A DNA stretch of 64,000 nucleotides from Gammaproteobacteria bacterium (GCA_005878095.1 VBNH01000059.1:1-64000); one strand, 5' to 3'. Positions 1 to 12,265 are shown, numbered from the stretch's first letter. The notes: a model not told the origin generated them from the sequence alone. Made by a program: numbers and translations.

Positions 1-74
1 TTTCCCGGGGTGGGTTGACAGGGGGTCCCTGCTAAGATGCCAGCGACCCCGACTTATCAGGTAAGCGCGCCGCG

Positions 75-1784
75 ATGAGGCTGTCCCAATACCCGATCAA
101 CACGATGAAGGAGACCCCCGCGGAAGCGGAGGTGCTCAGTCACCAGCTGATGCTGCGGGCCGGGCTCATCCGGCGCCTGGCGGCGGGCCTGTACAGCTGG
201 CTGCCGCTCGGACTGCGGGTGCTGCAGAAGGTGGAACGCATCATCCGCGAGGAAATGAACCGGGCCGGAGCTCTGGAGCTGGTGATGCCGGTGATACAGC
301 CGGCGGAGCTGTGGCAGGAGTCGGGGCGCTGGACCGAGTACGGGCCGGAGCTGCTGCGCCTCAAGGACCGGCACGAGCGCGACTTCGTGGCCGGTCCTAC
401 GCACGAGGAGGTGATCACCGACATCGCGCGGCGCGAGCTGCAGAGCTACCGGCAGCTGCCCGTGAACTTCTATCAGATCCAGACGAAGTTCCGCGACGAA
501 GTGCGGCCGCGCTTCGGCGTCATGCGGGCACGCGAATTCATCATGAAGGATGCGTATTCCTTTCATCTCGACGAGGCGTCTCTGCAGGCGGGCTATCGCG
601 CGATGTACGACGCCTACACGAGAATCTTCACGCGCACCGGACTGACCTTCCGCGCCGTGCGCGCCCACTCCGGCGCCATCGGCGGGGATGTCTCGCAGGA
701 GTTCCACGTGCTCGCCGCCTCGGGCGAGGATGCGATCGCGTTCTCCGATGAGGACGGGTACGCGGCCAACCTGGAGGCCGCCGTCGCGGCGCCACCCGCC
801 CAGGCGCGCCCCGCGCCGCAGCAGGCGCTGCGCAAGGTGCCCACTCCTGGTGCACGCACCATCGCCGAGCTCGCGCGCTTCCTGAAGGTGGACCCCGCGC
901 GCTGCCTGAAGACCCTCATTGTCGAGGGCCGCGGCGAGCAGGTCGTGGCCCTGGTGCTGCGCGGTGATCACGAGCTGAACGCCGTCAAGGCTCAAAGTCT
1001 CGAGGGCGTGGCGAGCCCGCTGCGCATGGCGAGCGCGCAACGCGTCCTCGCGGCCACCGGCGCCGAGCCCGGATACGTCGGCCTGGTGGGACTGAAGTGC
1101 CGGGTATACGCCGATCACAGCGCACTCGCGCTCGCGGACTTCGTGTGCGGCGCCAACGAGAAGGACATGCATCTGACGGGCGTCAACTGGGAGCGCGACG
1201 TGGGCGGCGCCATCGCCGCGGATCTGCGCAACGTCGTCGAGGGCGATCCCAGCCCGACCGGCGCCGGCAGGCTGAAGATCGCGCGCGGCATCGAGGTCGG
1301 TCACATCTTCCAGCTGGGCCGCAAGTACAGCGAGCCCATGAAGGCGCTGGTGCTCGATGAGGCGGGCCGCGAGACCGCGCTCTACATGGGCTGCTACGGA
1401 ATCGGTGTGACGCGCATCGTGGCCGCGGCCATCGAACAGAACCACGATGAGCGCGGCATCATCTGGCCGGCGCCGATCGCGCCCTTTCAGGTGGTGCTGG
1501 TACCCCTGAACCTGCAAAAATCCGCTCGTGTCCGCGAGCTCAGTGACCGCCTGTATGCCGAGCTCACCGCCGCCGGAATCGAGGTGTTGTACGACGATCG
1601 TGACGCGCGCCCGGGCGTCAAGTTCGCCGACGCCGAGCTGCTGGGCATCCCGCACCGGCTGGTGGTGGCGGATCGCGGCCTGGAGGCCGGCAGACTCGAA
1701 TACCGCCAGCGGCGCGAGAGCGCGAGCACCGAGTTCCCCGCGGACGGCGTGCTCGAGTTCATGCGCGCGCGCCTCGGGGCTTGA
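75..1784 (+). CDS. proS: Prolyl-tRNA synthetase
   Basis: 569-aa ORF; class II aaRS with ProRS N-terminus ([46 protein letters not shown]) and the YbaK-like insertion. Confidence 0.97.
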   Translation: MRLSQYPINTMKETPAEAEVLSHQLMLRAGLIRRLAAGLYSWLPLGLRVLQKVERIIREEMNRAGALELVMPVIQPAELWQESGRWTEYGPELLRLKDRHERDFVAGPTHEEVITDIARRELQSYRQLPVNFYQIQTKFRDEVRPRFGVMRAREFIMKDAYSFHLDEASLQAGYRAMYDAYTRIFTRTGLTFRAVRAHSGAIGGDVSQEFHVLAASGEDAIAFSDEDGYAANLEAAVAAPPAQARPAPQQALRKVPTPGARTIAELARFLKVDPARCLKTLIVEGRGEQVVALVLRGDHELNAVKAQSLEGVASPLRMASAQRVLAATGAEPGYVGLVGLKCRVYADHSALALADFVCGANEKDMHLTGVNWERDVGGAIAADLRNVVEGDPSPTGAGRLKIARGIEVGHIFQLGRKYSEPMKALVLDEAGRETALYMGCYGIGVTRIVAAAIEQNHDERGIIWPAPIAPFQVVLVPLNLQKSARVRELSDRLYAELTAAGIEVLYDDRDARPGVKFADAELLGIPHRLVVADRGLEAGRLEYRQRRESASTEFPADGVLEFMRARLGA

Positions 1785-1803
1785 GGCCGCAACGCCGGCG
1801 CGC

Positions 1804-2418
1804 ATGCGCCCGTTCCTGGTTGTCGCGCTCGCCGCGCTCGGCGTCGGCGTGCCTCAGGCTGCGCGCGCCGACCAGCAGCGTGACCCGCAGCTGCAGTCGG
1901 TGGTCGCGAAGGCGATCGCGGAGGCGCAGTGCTTCACCGACCAGTACGACTCCGCCGTCTGGTACACGCTGATGGAGCCGCGGCTGCGGCGCATCATCAG
2001 GGAGAAGGACGAGCGGCTCGATATTCTCAAGCAGGTGTACTGCGAAACGCACCGGCCGGGGGAGGCGCGTTTGCCACCGGGCCTGGTCATGGCGCTCATC
2101 GACGTCGAGAGTCGCTTCGATCGCTGGGCGGTATCCCCCGCGGGCGCTGTCGGTCTCATGCAGGTGATGCCGTTCTGGCCCGAGCGCCTCGGCATGCGAC
2201 GCTACGAGCTGATACACGTCGCGCCCAACATCCGCATGGGTTGCGCGATCCTGCGCTTCTACCTCGGCTACGAGCGCAACGACGTGCGCAAGGCGCTGGC
2301 GCGCTACAACGGCAGCCCCGGGCGGCGTGACTACCCGGACCTGATCATCAGCGAGTGGACGCGCTGGCGCGGCGCGGATGATCTCGGGTTTCCCAAGACG
2401 CCGCCCGCGCCGCGCTAG
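1804..2418 (+). CDS. Lytic transglycosylase, SLT domain
   Basis: Internal ATG of ORF 1528..2418 gives a signal peptide (MRPFLVVALAALGVGVPQAARA) then SLT motifs (ALIDVESRFDRWAVSPAGAVGLMQVMP, ARYNGSPG). Confidence 0.9.
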   Translation: MRPFLVVALAALGVGVPQAARADQQRDPQLQSVVAKAIAEAQCFTDQYDSAVWYTLMEPRLRRIIREKDERLDILKQVYCETHRPGEARLPPGLVMALIDVESRFDRWAVSPAGAVGLMQVMPFWPERLGMRRYELIHVAPNIRMGCAILRFYLGYERNDVRKALARYNGSPGRRDYPDLIISEWTRWRGADDLGFPKTPPAPR

Positions 2419-2465
2419 TGCACCCTCGGGCGCGCCGGCGCGCGTCGCAGCTGCGCCTCGCGCGC

Positions 2466-4463
2466 CTACTTCGCGCCGGCGTGCTTCGCGCCGGCGTGTA
2501 CCGGCAACATGCGCGCCACGCCCTCACGGCGCGAGTCGGCCGCCCCCTCATAGCTGCCGTCGGCGAGGCGCACCACGCCGTGCAAGCCGGAGTTCTCCGC
2601 ATGGCCGCTTTTCAGCTCGATGCCACGCTCGTGCAGCCCGGCGAGCAGCGCGGGAGGGAACTTCGCGATCTCACCGCTGAAGGTGTCGCCGCGTGCGATG
2701 AGGTTCGGCAGCTCGATCGCCTGTTTGAGGGACAGCTTCCAGGTGAGTAATCCCACCAGGACCTTGGCATTGTATTCGAGAATCGCGGAGCCGCCCGGAG
2801 AGCCGAGGGCGGCGACGAAGTTGCCGGCGCGATCCAGAACGATGACCGGTGACATCGAGGAACGCGGACGCTTGCCGCCCTGCACCGCATTGGCGACCGC
2901 GCGCCCGGCGTCCGTGGGTACGAAGGAGAAGTCGGTGAGCTGATTGTTGAGCACGAACCCGCGCACCGTGCGTCCGGAGCCGAAGATCGATTCCACGGTG
3001 GTCGTCATCGAGACCGCGTTGCCGTCCGCATCCACGATCACAAAGTGGCTCGTTCCCGCGGACTCCGCGGTTGCATCCCGGCCGCGCGGCATGGAGAGGT
3101 CGCCCGGCGGCGGCGCCGCGCCGGCATGTTGGCCGATCAGCTGCACACGCAGCCGTACGTAGGCGGGATCGAGTAAGCGCTCCACCGGCACCGGCACGAA
3201 GCGCGGATCGGCAACGTAGCGGTCACGGTCGGCGTAGATGAGACGACTCGCCTGTGCGAACAGGAACCAGGCCTGAGGGTCCGTGGGGCGCCGCCCGGCG
3301 ATATCGGTGCGCTCGAGCATGGCGAGCATCTCCAGCAGACACACGCCGCTCGAGGGCGGCGGCGGCACGCACACCGAGTACCCGCGGTAGGGGCGGCACA
3401 GTGGCTCAGCCCAGGTGGCGCGATACGAGCTCAGGTCCTTGAGCGTCATGCTCCCCGGGAACGGTGCCTGGTGGGTGGCGGCCACGATCTCGTAGGCAAT
3501 CGCACCCTGGTACAGGGCACGCGGCCCGTCGAGCGCGATGCGCTCCAGTGTCCGGGCGTATTCGGGATTGCGAAACAGGTCGCCCTCCTGGATGGTATCG
3601 CCGTCGGGGCGCGAGAACAGCGTGCGCACCTCGTTGGTGGGTGGAAAGGGCGATCCCTCGCCGAGAAACATCGCCAGCCGCGCTGGCACCTTGAAGCCCG
3701 CCGTCGCGGCACGAATCGCCGGCTGGAAGAGCTCCTTCCAGCGCAGCGCGCCGAACTTGGCATGTGCGGCGTGCAGCATGGCGATGGCGCCCGGCACGCC
3801 CGTGGAGCGTCCGCTGCGCACCGCTACCACAAACGGCAGCGGCTTGCCGTGCTCGTCCAGAAACATGTCGGGCTGCGCGCCCGCGGGCGCGCGCTCGCGG
3901 CCATCGATGGCGCTCACCTTGCGCGTGTGCGCGTCGTAGTACAGGAGGAATGCGCCGCCGCCGATCCCGGAGCTCTGCGGCTCGACGAGTCCGAGCATCG
4001 CCTGCACGGCAACGGCGGCATCGACCGCGTTGCCCCCCTTGCCCAGAATCTCAAGTCCGGCATCGACGGCCAGCGGATTGGCGGCCGCGACCCAGGCCGG
4101 TTGCGCGCCGCGCGGGTGGCGATGGAACAGGGAGACCCGAGCGGGCGGCGCCGGTCCCGTTGGCGGTGCCACAGGAGCGGCCGGCAGCGCCTCGGCCGGG
4201 GCCGGAAGGGGTGGCTGCGCCGCAGGGGGCTCCTGCGCCGCAGGGGGCGCCTGCGCCGCAGAGGGCTCCTGCGCCTCAGCCTGATTGTCGCTTGCAGGCG
4301 GTGGCGGCTCATCGGCAGGCGCGGCCGGCCGCGGTGTCGCGCTCGCCGGTGCGCTGCCGGCCGCGGGCGGCGGGTCCGCACCCACCGGCAACGCGGGCGC
4401 GGCCAACAGCGCCAGCGCAGCCAGGAGCGGCAGGGGGAAGAGTCTGTGCAACATCCGGATCAC
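2466..4463 (-). CDS. ggt: Gamma-glutamyltransferase with Ala/Pro-rich N-terminal extension
   Basis: GGT motifs: GGNAVDAAVAVQAMLGLVEPQSSGIGGGAF, catalytic TSHFVIVDADGNAVSMTTT, GSPGGS; signal peptide. Confidence 0.95.
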   Translation of the reverse strand: MIRMLHRLFPLPLLAALALLAAPALPVGADPPPAAGSAPASATPRPAAPADEPPPPASDNQAEAQEPSAAQAPPAAQEPPAAQPPLPAPAEALPAAPVAPPTGPAPPARVSLFHRHPRGAQPAWVAAANPLAVDAGLEILGKGGNAVDAAVAVQAMLGLVEPQSSGIGGGAFLLYYDAHTRKVSAIDGRERAPAGAQPDMFLDEHGKPLPFVVAVRSGRSTGVPGAIAMLHAAHAKFGALRWKELFQPAIRAATAGFKVPARLAMFLGEGSPFPPTNEVRTLFSRPDGDTIQEGDLFRNPEYARTLERIALDGPRALYQGAIAYEIVAATHQAPFPGSMTLKDLSSYRATWAEPLCRPYRGYSVCVPPPPSSGVCLLEMLAMLERTDIAGRRPTDPQAWFLFAQASRLIYADRDRYVADPRFVPVPVERLLDPAYVRLRVQLIGQHAGAAPPPGDLSMPRGRDATAESAGTSHFVIVDADGNAVSMTTTVESIFGSGRTVRGFVLNNQLTDFSFVPTDAGRAVANAVQGGKRPRSSMSPVIVLDRAGNFVAALGSPGGSAILEYNAKVLVGLLTWKLSLKQAIELPNLIARGDTFSGEIAKFPPALLAGLHERGIELKSGHAENSGLHGVVRLADGSYEGAADSRREGVARMLPVHAGAKHAGAK
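2469..2498. repeat. 15-bp perfect tandem duplication (2 copies) at the extreme 3' end of ggt
   Basis: cttcgcgccggcgtg x2, encoding HAGAKHAGAK before the stop. Confidence 0.9.
4215..4283. repeat. 18-bp imperfect tandem repeat (about 3.8 copies) encoding the Ala/Pro/Gln linker of GGT
   Basis: ctgcgccgcagggggctc / ctgcgccgcagggggcgc / ctgcgccgcagagggctc / ctgcgcctcagcctg. Confidence 0.85.
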
Positions 4464-4464
4464 G

Positions 4465-6154
<1,690 letters not shown>

Positions 6155-6166
6155 GTGCGTCCAGCG

Positions 6167-6718
6167 CTACGACGAGTGCACGGGTTGCACCCAGGCGCGC
6201 CGCGTGAAGGTCAGGACGTAGTGCAGTCCCGACACCACGGTGGTGACGAGCGTGAGCACGGCGCAGGCGTCGAGCATCTCGCGTGGCGGCACACCCGCTG
6301 CCGCATCGAGCAGCACCAACATCACGTACGCCAGTTGCGCCGCCGTATTGATCTTGCTGATCGCCGTCGGCCGCCCGCGCAACGGTCCGAACCACAGGCG
6401 GAAGGTCAACGCACCGAGTCCGATCAGCACGTCGCGCGCCACCACCGCGGCGGTCAGCCACCAGGGGACCAGCCCCAGCCACGTGCATTCGACAAACACC
6501 GTGACCAGCAGCAGCTTGTCGGCCGTCGGATCGAGGATCTTGCCCAGCTCGGAGGTCCAGTTGAAGCGCTTCGCCAGGTAGCCGTCGAGGCCGTCCGAGA
6601 CCGCCGCCGCCACGAACAAGCCGAGCGCCACGGCGTGCTCGCCGGCGTGCAGCGTCACGACGACCGGCCAGATCAGCGCCAGGCGGATTACACAAATCAG
6701 GTTGGGCAAGTGGCGCAC
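6167..6718 (-). CDS. CDP-alcohol phosphatidyltransferase family protein (PgsA-like)
   Basis: Motif D-G-x2-A-R-like region (SDGLDGYLAKRFNWTSELGKILDPTADK) with hydrophobic segments. Confidence 0.88.
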   Translation of the reverse strand: MRHLPNLICVIRLALIWPVVVTLHAGEHAVALGLFVAAAVSDGLDGYLAKRFNWTSELGKILDPTADKLLLVTVFVECTWLGLVPWWLTAAVVARDVLIGLGALTFRLWFGPLRGRPTAISKINTAAQLAYVMLVLLDAAAGVPPREMLDACAVLTLVTTVVSGLHYVLTFTRRAWVQPVHSS

Positions 6719-6748
6719 GGTTCGGATGAGGCTGCAGGGGCGCGCGCC

Positions 6749-7741
6749 TCACCCCTGGGGCTGGTAACGGTACACGGGTGTGGCGCCCGCGCCGCCGGTG
6801 CGTACCAGCCGCGTGGAGCCGGCCAGCGCCTGATCCAGGCCGGCAGCGCCGCCGCGTACCGTCACATCGAAGGCGACGCCGTTGGCGTCGGCGGCGGCGA
6901 TGTTGGCGCGGCGCACGCCCGCAGCGCTCTGCAGCAGCCGCTCGAGCGCGGCGTAGTCGGCCAGCCCCCTGACGCCCTCGATCCGCACCCGCGTCTCCAC
7001 TTCCGCCTGCGCGAGCGAGGCGCCCTGTTGCGGCGCCAGCAGATCCACCGTGTGGTCGATGCCCGCGGCGAGCGGACCATTCCAACTCTCGTTGGCGGAG
7101 CGCGTGTACAGCGTCCACTGCCAGTCGCTGTCGGGGGCGGCGCCGTCGCTGCGCCCCACCAGGATCTCATCGCCACCGTAGCGCTGCGCGGACTGCAGCA
7201 TCGCCGGAGCCGCCAGCAGGTTACCGTCACTATCGACAACCGCAAGCGGCAGCAGGCTGATCGGCAGCCCGCGCTCGGCCGCCACGCGCTCGAGCTCGAC
7301 ACGAGCCGCGTCCTCGGCGGCGCGATTGCGCGGCGGGATGAGCACCACGAGTGTGAACGGGCGCTCGCGGTCCCAGATGCTGCGGCCCGCCGCGGTGATG
7401 GCCTGCTCGACCGCGGCGGCGTCGAACACCACCTGCGATTGCCCGCGCGGCCCGGTCGCATAGTTCTTCACGTACCTGGTCGCATCGGCCACCACGCTGG
7501 CGAGCGCCGGGTCGTCGGCGGACTCGCGGCGGCCGGTCGCGCGCACCAGCGCCTGGCGCATGGCGTCCTGCACCGCGGGGCCGGACCGGCCCTCGACATC
7601 GACTTCGTAAACCCGCACCGGCCGCCCCGCCCACGACGGTTGCGGCAGCACGCAGTACAGGGCGCACAGGCTCGCGAGAAGTGCGCGCACGCGCCGGGTC
7701 GCGGTGGTTGACTTTGGGCCCGCTCGGGACATGGTCTGCAT
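6749..7741 (-). CDS. DUF2066-type secreted protein
   Basis: Signal peptide-like N-terminus from ATG at 7741; [28 protein letters not shown] is typical of the family. Confidence 0.75.
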   Translation of the reverse strand: MQTMSRAGPKSTTATRRVRALLASLCALYCVLPQPSWAGRPVRVYEVDVEGRSGPAVQDAMRQALVRATGRRESADDPALASVVADATRYVKNYATGPRGQSQVVFDAAAVEQAITAAGRSIWDRERPFTLVVLIPPRNRAAEDAARVELERVAAERGLPISLLPLAVVDSDGNLLAAPAMLQSAQRYGGDEILVGRSDGAAPDSDWQWTLYTRSANESWNGPLAAGIDHTVDLLAPQQGASLAQAEVETRVRIEGVRGLADYAALERLLQSAAGVRRANIAAADANGVAFDVTVRGGAAGLDQALAGSTRLVRTGGAGATPVYRYQPQG

Positions 7742-7826
7742 CGCACGCGCCACGGCGCGAAGCGACAGGTACAATACCATACGCGCCCGCGCGATACGGG
7801 GGCCCGCCCGCTTCGCTTCAAGACTC

Positions 7827-8858
7827 ATGACAGAAGGCCCGCGTCTCACCTACCGCGATGCCGGCGTCGACATAGACGCCGGAGATGAGCTCGTTGAGCG
7901 CATCAAACCGCTGGTGCGCCGCGCGCAGCGGCGCGAAGTGCTTGCCGGCATCGGCGGCTTTGGAGCGCTGGTCGAGCTGCCACCCGGCTTCCAGCGTCCG
8001 GTGCTGGTGTCGGGCACCGACGGCGTGGGCACGAAGCTGCGACTCGCGATCGACAGCGGCCGCCACGACACGATCGGCATCGATCTGGTGGCGATGTGCG
8101 CCAACGACGTCGTGGTGCAGGGCGCCGAGCCGTTGTTCTTCCTCGACTACTACGCCACCGGCAAGCTGCGCGTGGCGGTCGCCGAGGCGGTGGTGCGCGG
8201 GATCGTGGAGGGCTGCGTGCAGGCGGGCGCTGCGCTGGTGGGAGGCGAGACCGCGGAGATGCCCGGCATGTACCACGGCGAGGACTACGATCTCGCCGGA
8301 TTCTGCGTCGGCGTGGTGGAGAAGGACGCGATCGTCGACGGTGCGCGGGTGAAGGCCGGGGATGCGATCATCGGCCTCGCCTCCTCCGGGCCGCATTCCA
8401 ACGGCTACGCCCTCATCCGCAAGCTGCTGGCGGCCGCCGGCGCGACCGCCACCACCAGCCTCGAGGGGCGCAGCCTCGTCGATCGGCTGCTCGCGCCGAC
8501 GCGGATCTACGTGAAACCGCTGCTGGCGCTGCTGCAGGCGATGCCCGTGCACGCGATGGCGCACATCACCGGCGGAGGCTTGAGCGACAACCTGCCGCGG
8601 GTACTGCCCGAGGGACTCGAGGCGGTGCTGGAGCGCCGCAGCTGGCACCGCGATCCGGTGTTCGATTGGCTGCAACGTGCCGGGCGCATCGAGCCTGCGC
8701 AGATGTACCGCACTTTCAACTGCGGGGTCGGCATGGCGGTGATCGTGCCGCCCGAGCGCGCCGCGGCGGCGGTGGAATTCCTCGCGGCGCGCGGGGAAAC
8801 GGCCCGGGTCATCGGTGAAGTCCGCGCCGGTGCTCGTGGCGTGTTCATCCACGAATGA
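7827..8858 (+). CDS. purM: Phosphoribosylformylglycinamidine cyclo-ligase
   Basis: [60 protein letters not shown]. Confidence 0.97.
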   Translation: MTEGPRLTYRDAGVDIDAGDELVERIKPLVRRAQRREVLAGIGGFGALVELPPGFQRPVLVSGTDGVGTKLRLAIDSGRHDTIGIDLVAMCANDVVVQGAEPLFFLDYYATGKLRVAVAEAVVRGIVEGCVQAGAALVGGETAEMPGMYHGEDYDLAGFCVGVVEKDAIVDGARVKAGDAIIGLASSGPHSNGYALIRKLLAAAGATATTSLEGRSLVDRLLAPTRIYVKPLLALLQAMPVHAMAHITGGGLSDNLPRVLPEGLEAVLERRSWHRDPVFDWLQRAGRIEPAQMYRTFNCGVGMAVIVPPERAAAAVEFLAARGETARVIGEVRAGARGVFIHE

Positions 8859-9520
8859 GCGCCGGCACGCCGTTCAGACTCGCCATCCTCATTTCCGGCC
8901 GCGGCTCGAACATGAGCGCCATCGCGCGCGCGTGCCTCGCGGGCACTATTGCCGCGCGGGTCGCCGTGGTGATCTCAGACCGGGCCGACGCGGCCGGTCT
9001 CGCCGGCGCCGCCGCGCTGGGTATCGAGACCGCCACGGTGCTGCAGCCAGGTGGCGCTGCCGCCTTCGAGCACTCGCTGGCGGGGGCGCTGGAAGCGCAT
9101 CGGCCGGACATGATCGCGCTCGCGGGTTTCATGCGCATTCTGTCGGGGCGGTTCGTCGATCACTACCTCGGCAGGATGCTCAACATTCACCCCTCGCTCC
9201 TGCCGGCGTACCGCGGCCTGCACACCCACGCCCGCGTGCTCGCGGCGGGTGACACCGAGCATGGCGCCAGCGTGCATTTCGTGACCGGGGAACTCGACGC
9301 CGGGCCGGTCGTGCTGCAGTCCAAGGTCGCGGTGCAGCCCGGCGACACCGAAGCCACACTGTCAGCGCGCGTTCAGGCCACCGAGCACATCATTTATCCG
9401 CGCGTGCTCGGGTGGTGCGCGCAGGGGCGTCTCGCATGGCATGAGGGCGCCGCCTGGCTCGACGGGCGGCGCCTGGACGCGCCCATCGTGGAGGATTTCC
9501 GTGCCGCAGGACATTACTGA
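8855..9520 (+). CDS. purN: Phosphoribosylglycinamide formyltransferase
   Basis: [57 protein letters not shown] overlap with purM. Confidence 0.97.
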   Translation: MSAGTPFRLAILISGRGSNMSAIARACLAGTIAARVAVVISDRADAAGLAGAAALGIETATVLQPGGAAAFEHSLAGALEAHRPDMIALAGFMRILSGRFVDHYLGRMLNIHPSLLPAYRGLHTHARVLAAGDTEHGASVHFVTGELDAGPVVLQSKVAVQPGDTEATLSARVQATEHIIYPRVLGWCAQGRLAWHEGAAWLDGRRLDAPIVEDFRAAGHY

Positions 9521-10250
9521 TCCGCCTCGCCTCAGGCGCCACGCGCCGTTCTCGACGCTCATACTGGCCGCGGTGCCGTCAGTCCTGGGGCTGAACGTCG
9601 CTGCCGCCGACGAGCTGAAGCCCTTCGAGGCAAGCTACGCGTGGATCTGGCACGGCATGACCGTCGCGATCTCGACCCTGAAGCTCGAAAAGACCGGCGA
9701 CACCTGGACGTACAGCTCGCACAGCGAGCCGCGCGGCATCGGCAAGGTGTTTCCGGAGCGGCCCATCCAGCGCAGCCTGCTGCGGGTCACCGACGCCGGT
9801 ACGCAGCCGTTGAGCTATGAAGCGAGCGACGGCACCAGCTCCACGCGGCGCGCAGTGGACGTGAAGTACGACTGGGAACATGGCCGTCTCACCGGCGTCT
9901 ACGAGGACGTCAAAGTGGACCTGCCGCTCACTCCCGGGGTGCAGGATGACGCCTCGGTACAGGTGGCGCTGATGGTCGAGTTGCTGCGCGGCCACACTCC
10001 CGAGCACTTCTCGCTGCTGAACAAGGATGCGGTGCGCGACTATCGCTACGTGCGCGAAGGCGAGGCGACCGTGCAGACGCCGTTCGGCAAGGTCGCGACC
10101 ATCATCTATCGCAGCGAGCGCGAGAACTCACCGCGCGTGACGCGCTTCTGGTGCGCACCGTGGCGCGGCTTCGTCCCGCTGCGCGTCCAGCAGAAGCGCG
10201 GCGACGACGTCGAGTGGACCATGGAGATCCAGAGCCTCACGCGCGAGTGA
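9501..10250 (+). CDS. DUF3108-type periplasmic protein
   Basis: Signal peptide then PFEASYAWIWHGMTVAISTLKLEKTGDTWTYSSHSEPRGIGKVF; GTG start overlaps purN. Confidence 0.75.
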   Translation: MPQDITDPPRLRRHAPFSTLILAAVPSVLGLNVAAADELKPFEASYAWIWHGMTVAISTLKLEKTGDTWTYSSHSEPRGIGKVFPERPIQRSLLRVTDAGTQPLSYEASDGTSSTRRAVDVKYDWEHGRLTGVYEDVKVDLPLTPGVQDDASVQVALMVELLRGHTPEHFSLLNKDAVRDYRYVREGEATVQTPFGKVATIIYRSERENSPRVTRFWCAPWRGFVPLRVQQKRGDDVEWTMEIQSLTRE

Positions 10251-10259
10251 GCCGCCACG

Positions 10260-11498
10260 TCAGGTCTTGGGCAGCGTGACTCCCCGCTGGCCCTGGTACT
10301 TGCCGCCGCGGTCCCGGTAGGACGTCGAGCAGACCTCATCGGACTCGAAGAACAACATCTGTGCCACGCCCTCGTTGGCGTAGATCTTGGCGGGGAGCGG
10401 CGTGGTGTTGGAGAATTCCAGCGTGACGTTGCCCTCCCACTCGGGCTCCAAAGGCGTTACGTTCACGATGATGCCGCAATTGCGGACGAAGACGCCGGCC
10501 TCCAGGGCGAAATTGCCGGCTTCCGGCACGGTAAGACAGTAGACGTCGTGATTGCCTGGAAGCTGACGCACGGTTACGACCTTGTGATTGCGGATCTCGG
10601 CGTACCGTTCCTTGCTCCAGAAATCGCTCCTCCGCTCCGCCTGCGCCCGCGCATAGTCTTCGCGCCACCGCGGGTCCTGCGCACGACGCCTGAGTGAGGC
10701 CTGGATTGCCGCACCGTGGGCGTCAGGATCGAACTCCTCGCCGTAGTTGACCTCGTGCCGCAGGTTCCACTCGTCGGCGAGCCGGTGCGTCGGGTACATA
10801 TGCCCGTCGATGGGCTGGTAGACCACCTCGTAGCCGCGCACAAGGTCACGATACAACGGCATCAGCGCATCACCCGGCCGCAAGGCGTGCGCTTGCGCCA
10901 TCCTCCCATTCCGCCTCATGAACAAATGATCCGGCGTGGCATGGATGAGTTCACCACTGTCCAGGGCGATTTCCAACAGCGTGTCGCGTCCAATGAACCG
11001 CGGAGCATCGAGCAGGGTCACGATCAGCACGCCGCCTGGGCCGATGCTGTAGCCCCAGTAGAGCTCGCCCGCATCATGACCGCGCGCCATTTGCTCGAGC
11101 GTTGCAGACGTGCCGTCCACAAGCGCCACACGCGTGTCACCGCTGAAGCAGCGCGCGTAGGTCGACTTGCCAAGTGTCGCCACCAAAACGTTGCGCGGAA
11201 TTCGGAAGTACTCCACCGTCCGAGCCAACGCAAAGGAGTTGGGTGGAACGATGCACACATCACCGCGAAAGTCGACGAAGCTCTTCTCGTCGAAGTTCTT
11301 CGGGTCGACGATGGTGGAGTTGATGTTGGTGAAGATCTTGAACTCGTCCGCGCAGCGCACATCGTAGCCGTAGCTGGAAGTGCCGTAGGAGACGATCCGC
11401 TGGCCGTTCGCCTCGCGCACCTGGCCCGGCTCGAACGGCTCGATCATCGCGTGCTCGCGCGCCATGCGCCGGATCCAGTTGTCGGACTTGATACTCAT
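10260..11498 (-). CDS. dcd: dCTP deaminase interrupted by an in-frame intein (412-aa precursor; 188-aa predicted spliced product)
   Basis: Extein halves [22 protein letters not shown]...LGKSTYAR and [48 protein letters not shown] join into a contiguous Dcd; intervening 224 aa have Hint motifs. Confidence 0.95.
   Translation of the reverse strand: MSIKSDNWIRRMAREHAMIEPFEPGQVREANGQRIVSYGTSSYGYDVRCADEFKIFTNINSTIVDPKNFDEKSFVDFRGDVCIVPPNSFALARTVEYFRIPRNVLVATLGKSTYARCFSGDTRVALVDGTSATLEQMARGHDAGELYWGYSIGPGGVLIVTLLDAPRFIGRDTLLEIALDSGELIHATPDHLFMRRNGRMAQAHALRPGDALMPLYRDLVRGYEVVYQPIDGHMYPTHRLADEWNLRHEVNYGEEFDPDAHGAAIQASLRRRAQDPRWREDYARAQAERRSDFWSKERYAEIRNHKVVTVRQLPGNHDVYCLTVPEAGNFALEAGVFVRNCGIIVNVTPLEPEWEGNVTLEFSNTTPLPAKIYANEGVAQMLFFESDEVCSTSYRDRGGKYQGQRGVTLPKT
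10479..11150 (-). mobile_element. Intein (224 aa) at STYAR^C of dCTP deaminase
   Basis: Starts [22 protein letters not shown] (block A), [33 protein letters not shown] (block B), [22 protein letters not shown] (blocks F/G), then Cys+1. Boundaries checked at codon level (TGC at 11150; AAT at 10481..10479). Confidence 0.93.
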
Positions 11499-11543
11499 CG
11501 CTTCTCCTGCCGCGGCGTCGTATGAAATCCAGGGTTTTCGTGT

Positions 11544-11957
11544 TCAGCCGAACCAGTTTTGCACGCGCACCCCGCTGAACGCGCGGAAATCACCGACATC
11601 GCGCGTGACGACGATGAGCTTGCGCGTCGCGGCGACCGCTGCGATCTGTGCGTCCCGGTACGCGGGCGTGACGCCCTTCCTGCGCAACCGCGCCCGCTCG
11701 GTCCCCATCCACTCGGCGGCGGCACGATCGAACGGCAGCACCTCGATTCCGCCTTCGATAAGACCCTCGCGATAGGCCTCGAGCTTGCTCCGGCGCTCGG
11801 ATCGAGGAAGAACTCCGATCCCCGCGGTGAACTCCTCCCACGCGGTCGCGCTGGTGGCCCAGTCGAATTGCCGCGCCACGAGGCGCGAGAGCACCCGCCG
11901 GTTTGGCTCGACCTTCGCGGCCTCGCAAAACGTGTTCGTATCAACGAGGAAGATCAC
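11544..11957 (-). CDS. PIN-domain toxin, VapC-like
   Basis: MIFLVDTNTFCEAAK...; TPAYRDAQIAAVAATRKLIVVTRDVGDFRAFSGVRVQNWF is the PIN C-terminal signature. Confidence 0.9.
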   Translation of the reverse strand: MIFLVDTNTFCEAAKVEPNRRVLSRLVARQFDWATSATAWEEFTAGIGVLPRSERRSKLEAYREGLIEGGIEVLPFDRAAAEWMGTERARLRRKGVTPAYRDAQIAAVAATRKLIVVTRDVGDFRAFSGVRVQNWFG

Positions 11958-12265
11958 GAACGAGGACGATCACGCGGGGCGCGCTCGCAGAGGTCCGGAA
12001 TGCGCGCATTCCCGCGCGCCCGCCAGCCGCCGACCTCCTGGTCGCTCAACTCCACGCCACCGTAGCGCGAGCGCCAGGCGAGGATGGCATCGCCGAGCCC
12101 CCGCCCGCTCGCGCGATGCGAGCGGCGAAATTCAGCCTCCGAGATGAGCACCGCCGCGCGCTTGCCGCGCCGGGTGATGCGGACCGGGCGGCCCCGCTCG
12201 GCCTCGTGCACTAGCGAAGGCAGCTTGTCGCGCGCCTCGGCCACCGAATACTCGCGCTCCTTCAT
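11954..12265 (-). CDS. Phd/YefM-family antitoxin
   Basis: MKEREYSVAEARDKLPSLVHEAERGRPVRITRRGKRAAVLIS; 4-bp overlap with toxin; SD-like GGAGA upstream of ATG at 12265. Confidence 0.9.
   Translation of the reverse strand: MKEREYSVAEARDKLPSLVHEAERGRPVRITRRGKRAAVLISEAEFRRSHRASGRGLGDAILAWRSRYGGVELSDQEVGGWRARGNARIPDLCERAPRDRPRS

Noticed and set aside
15-38. Apparent proS promoter TTGACA ... TAAGAT
   Set aside because: Spacer is only 12 bp, too short for a sigma70 promoter; no better -10 at the right distance.
57-1805. 582-aa minus-strand ORF antisense to proS
   Set aside because: Shadow ORF of a well-supported gene; no domain recognised.
10260-11498. Interpretation of the long dcd as a domain fusion or annotation error
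   Set aside because: The insert interrupts an invariant motif and removing it restores perfect Dcd continuity; splice-junction residues (Cys1, Asn, Cys+1) are present, so intein is the better explanation.
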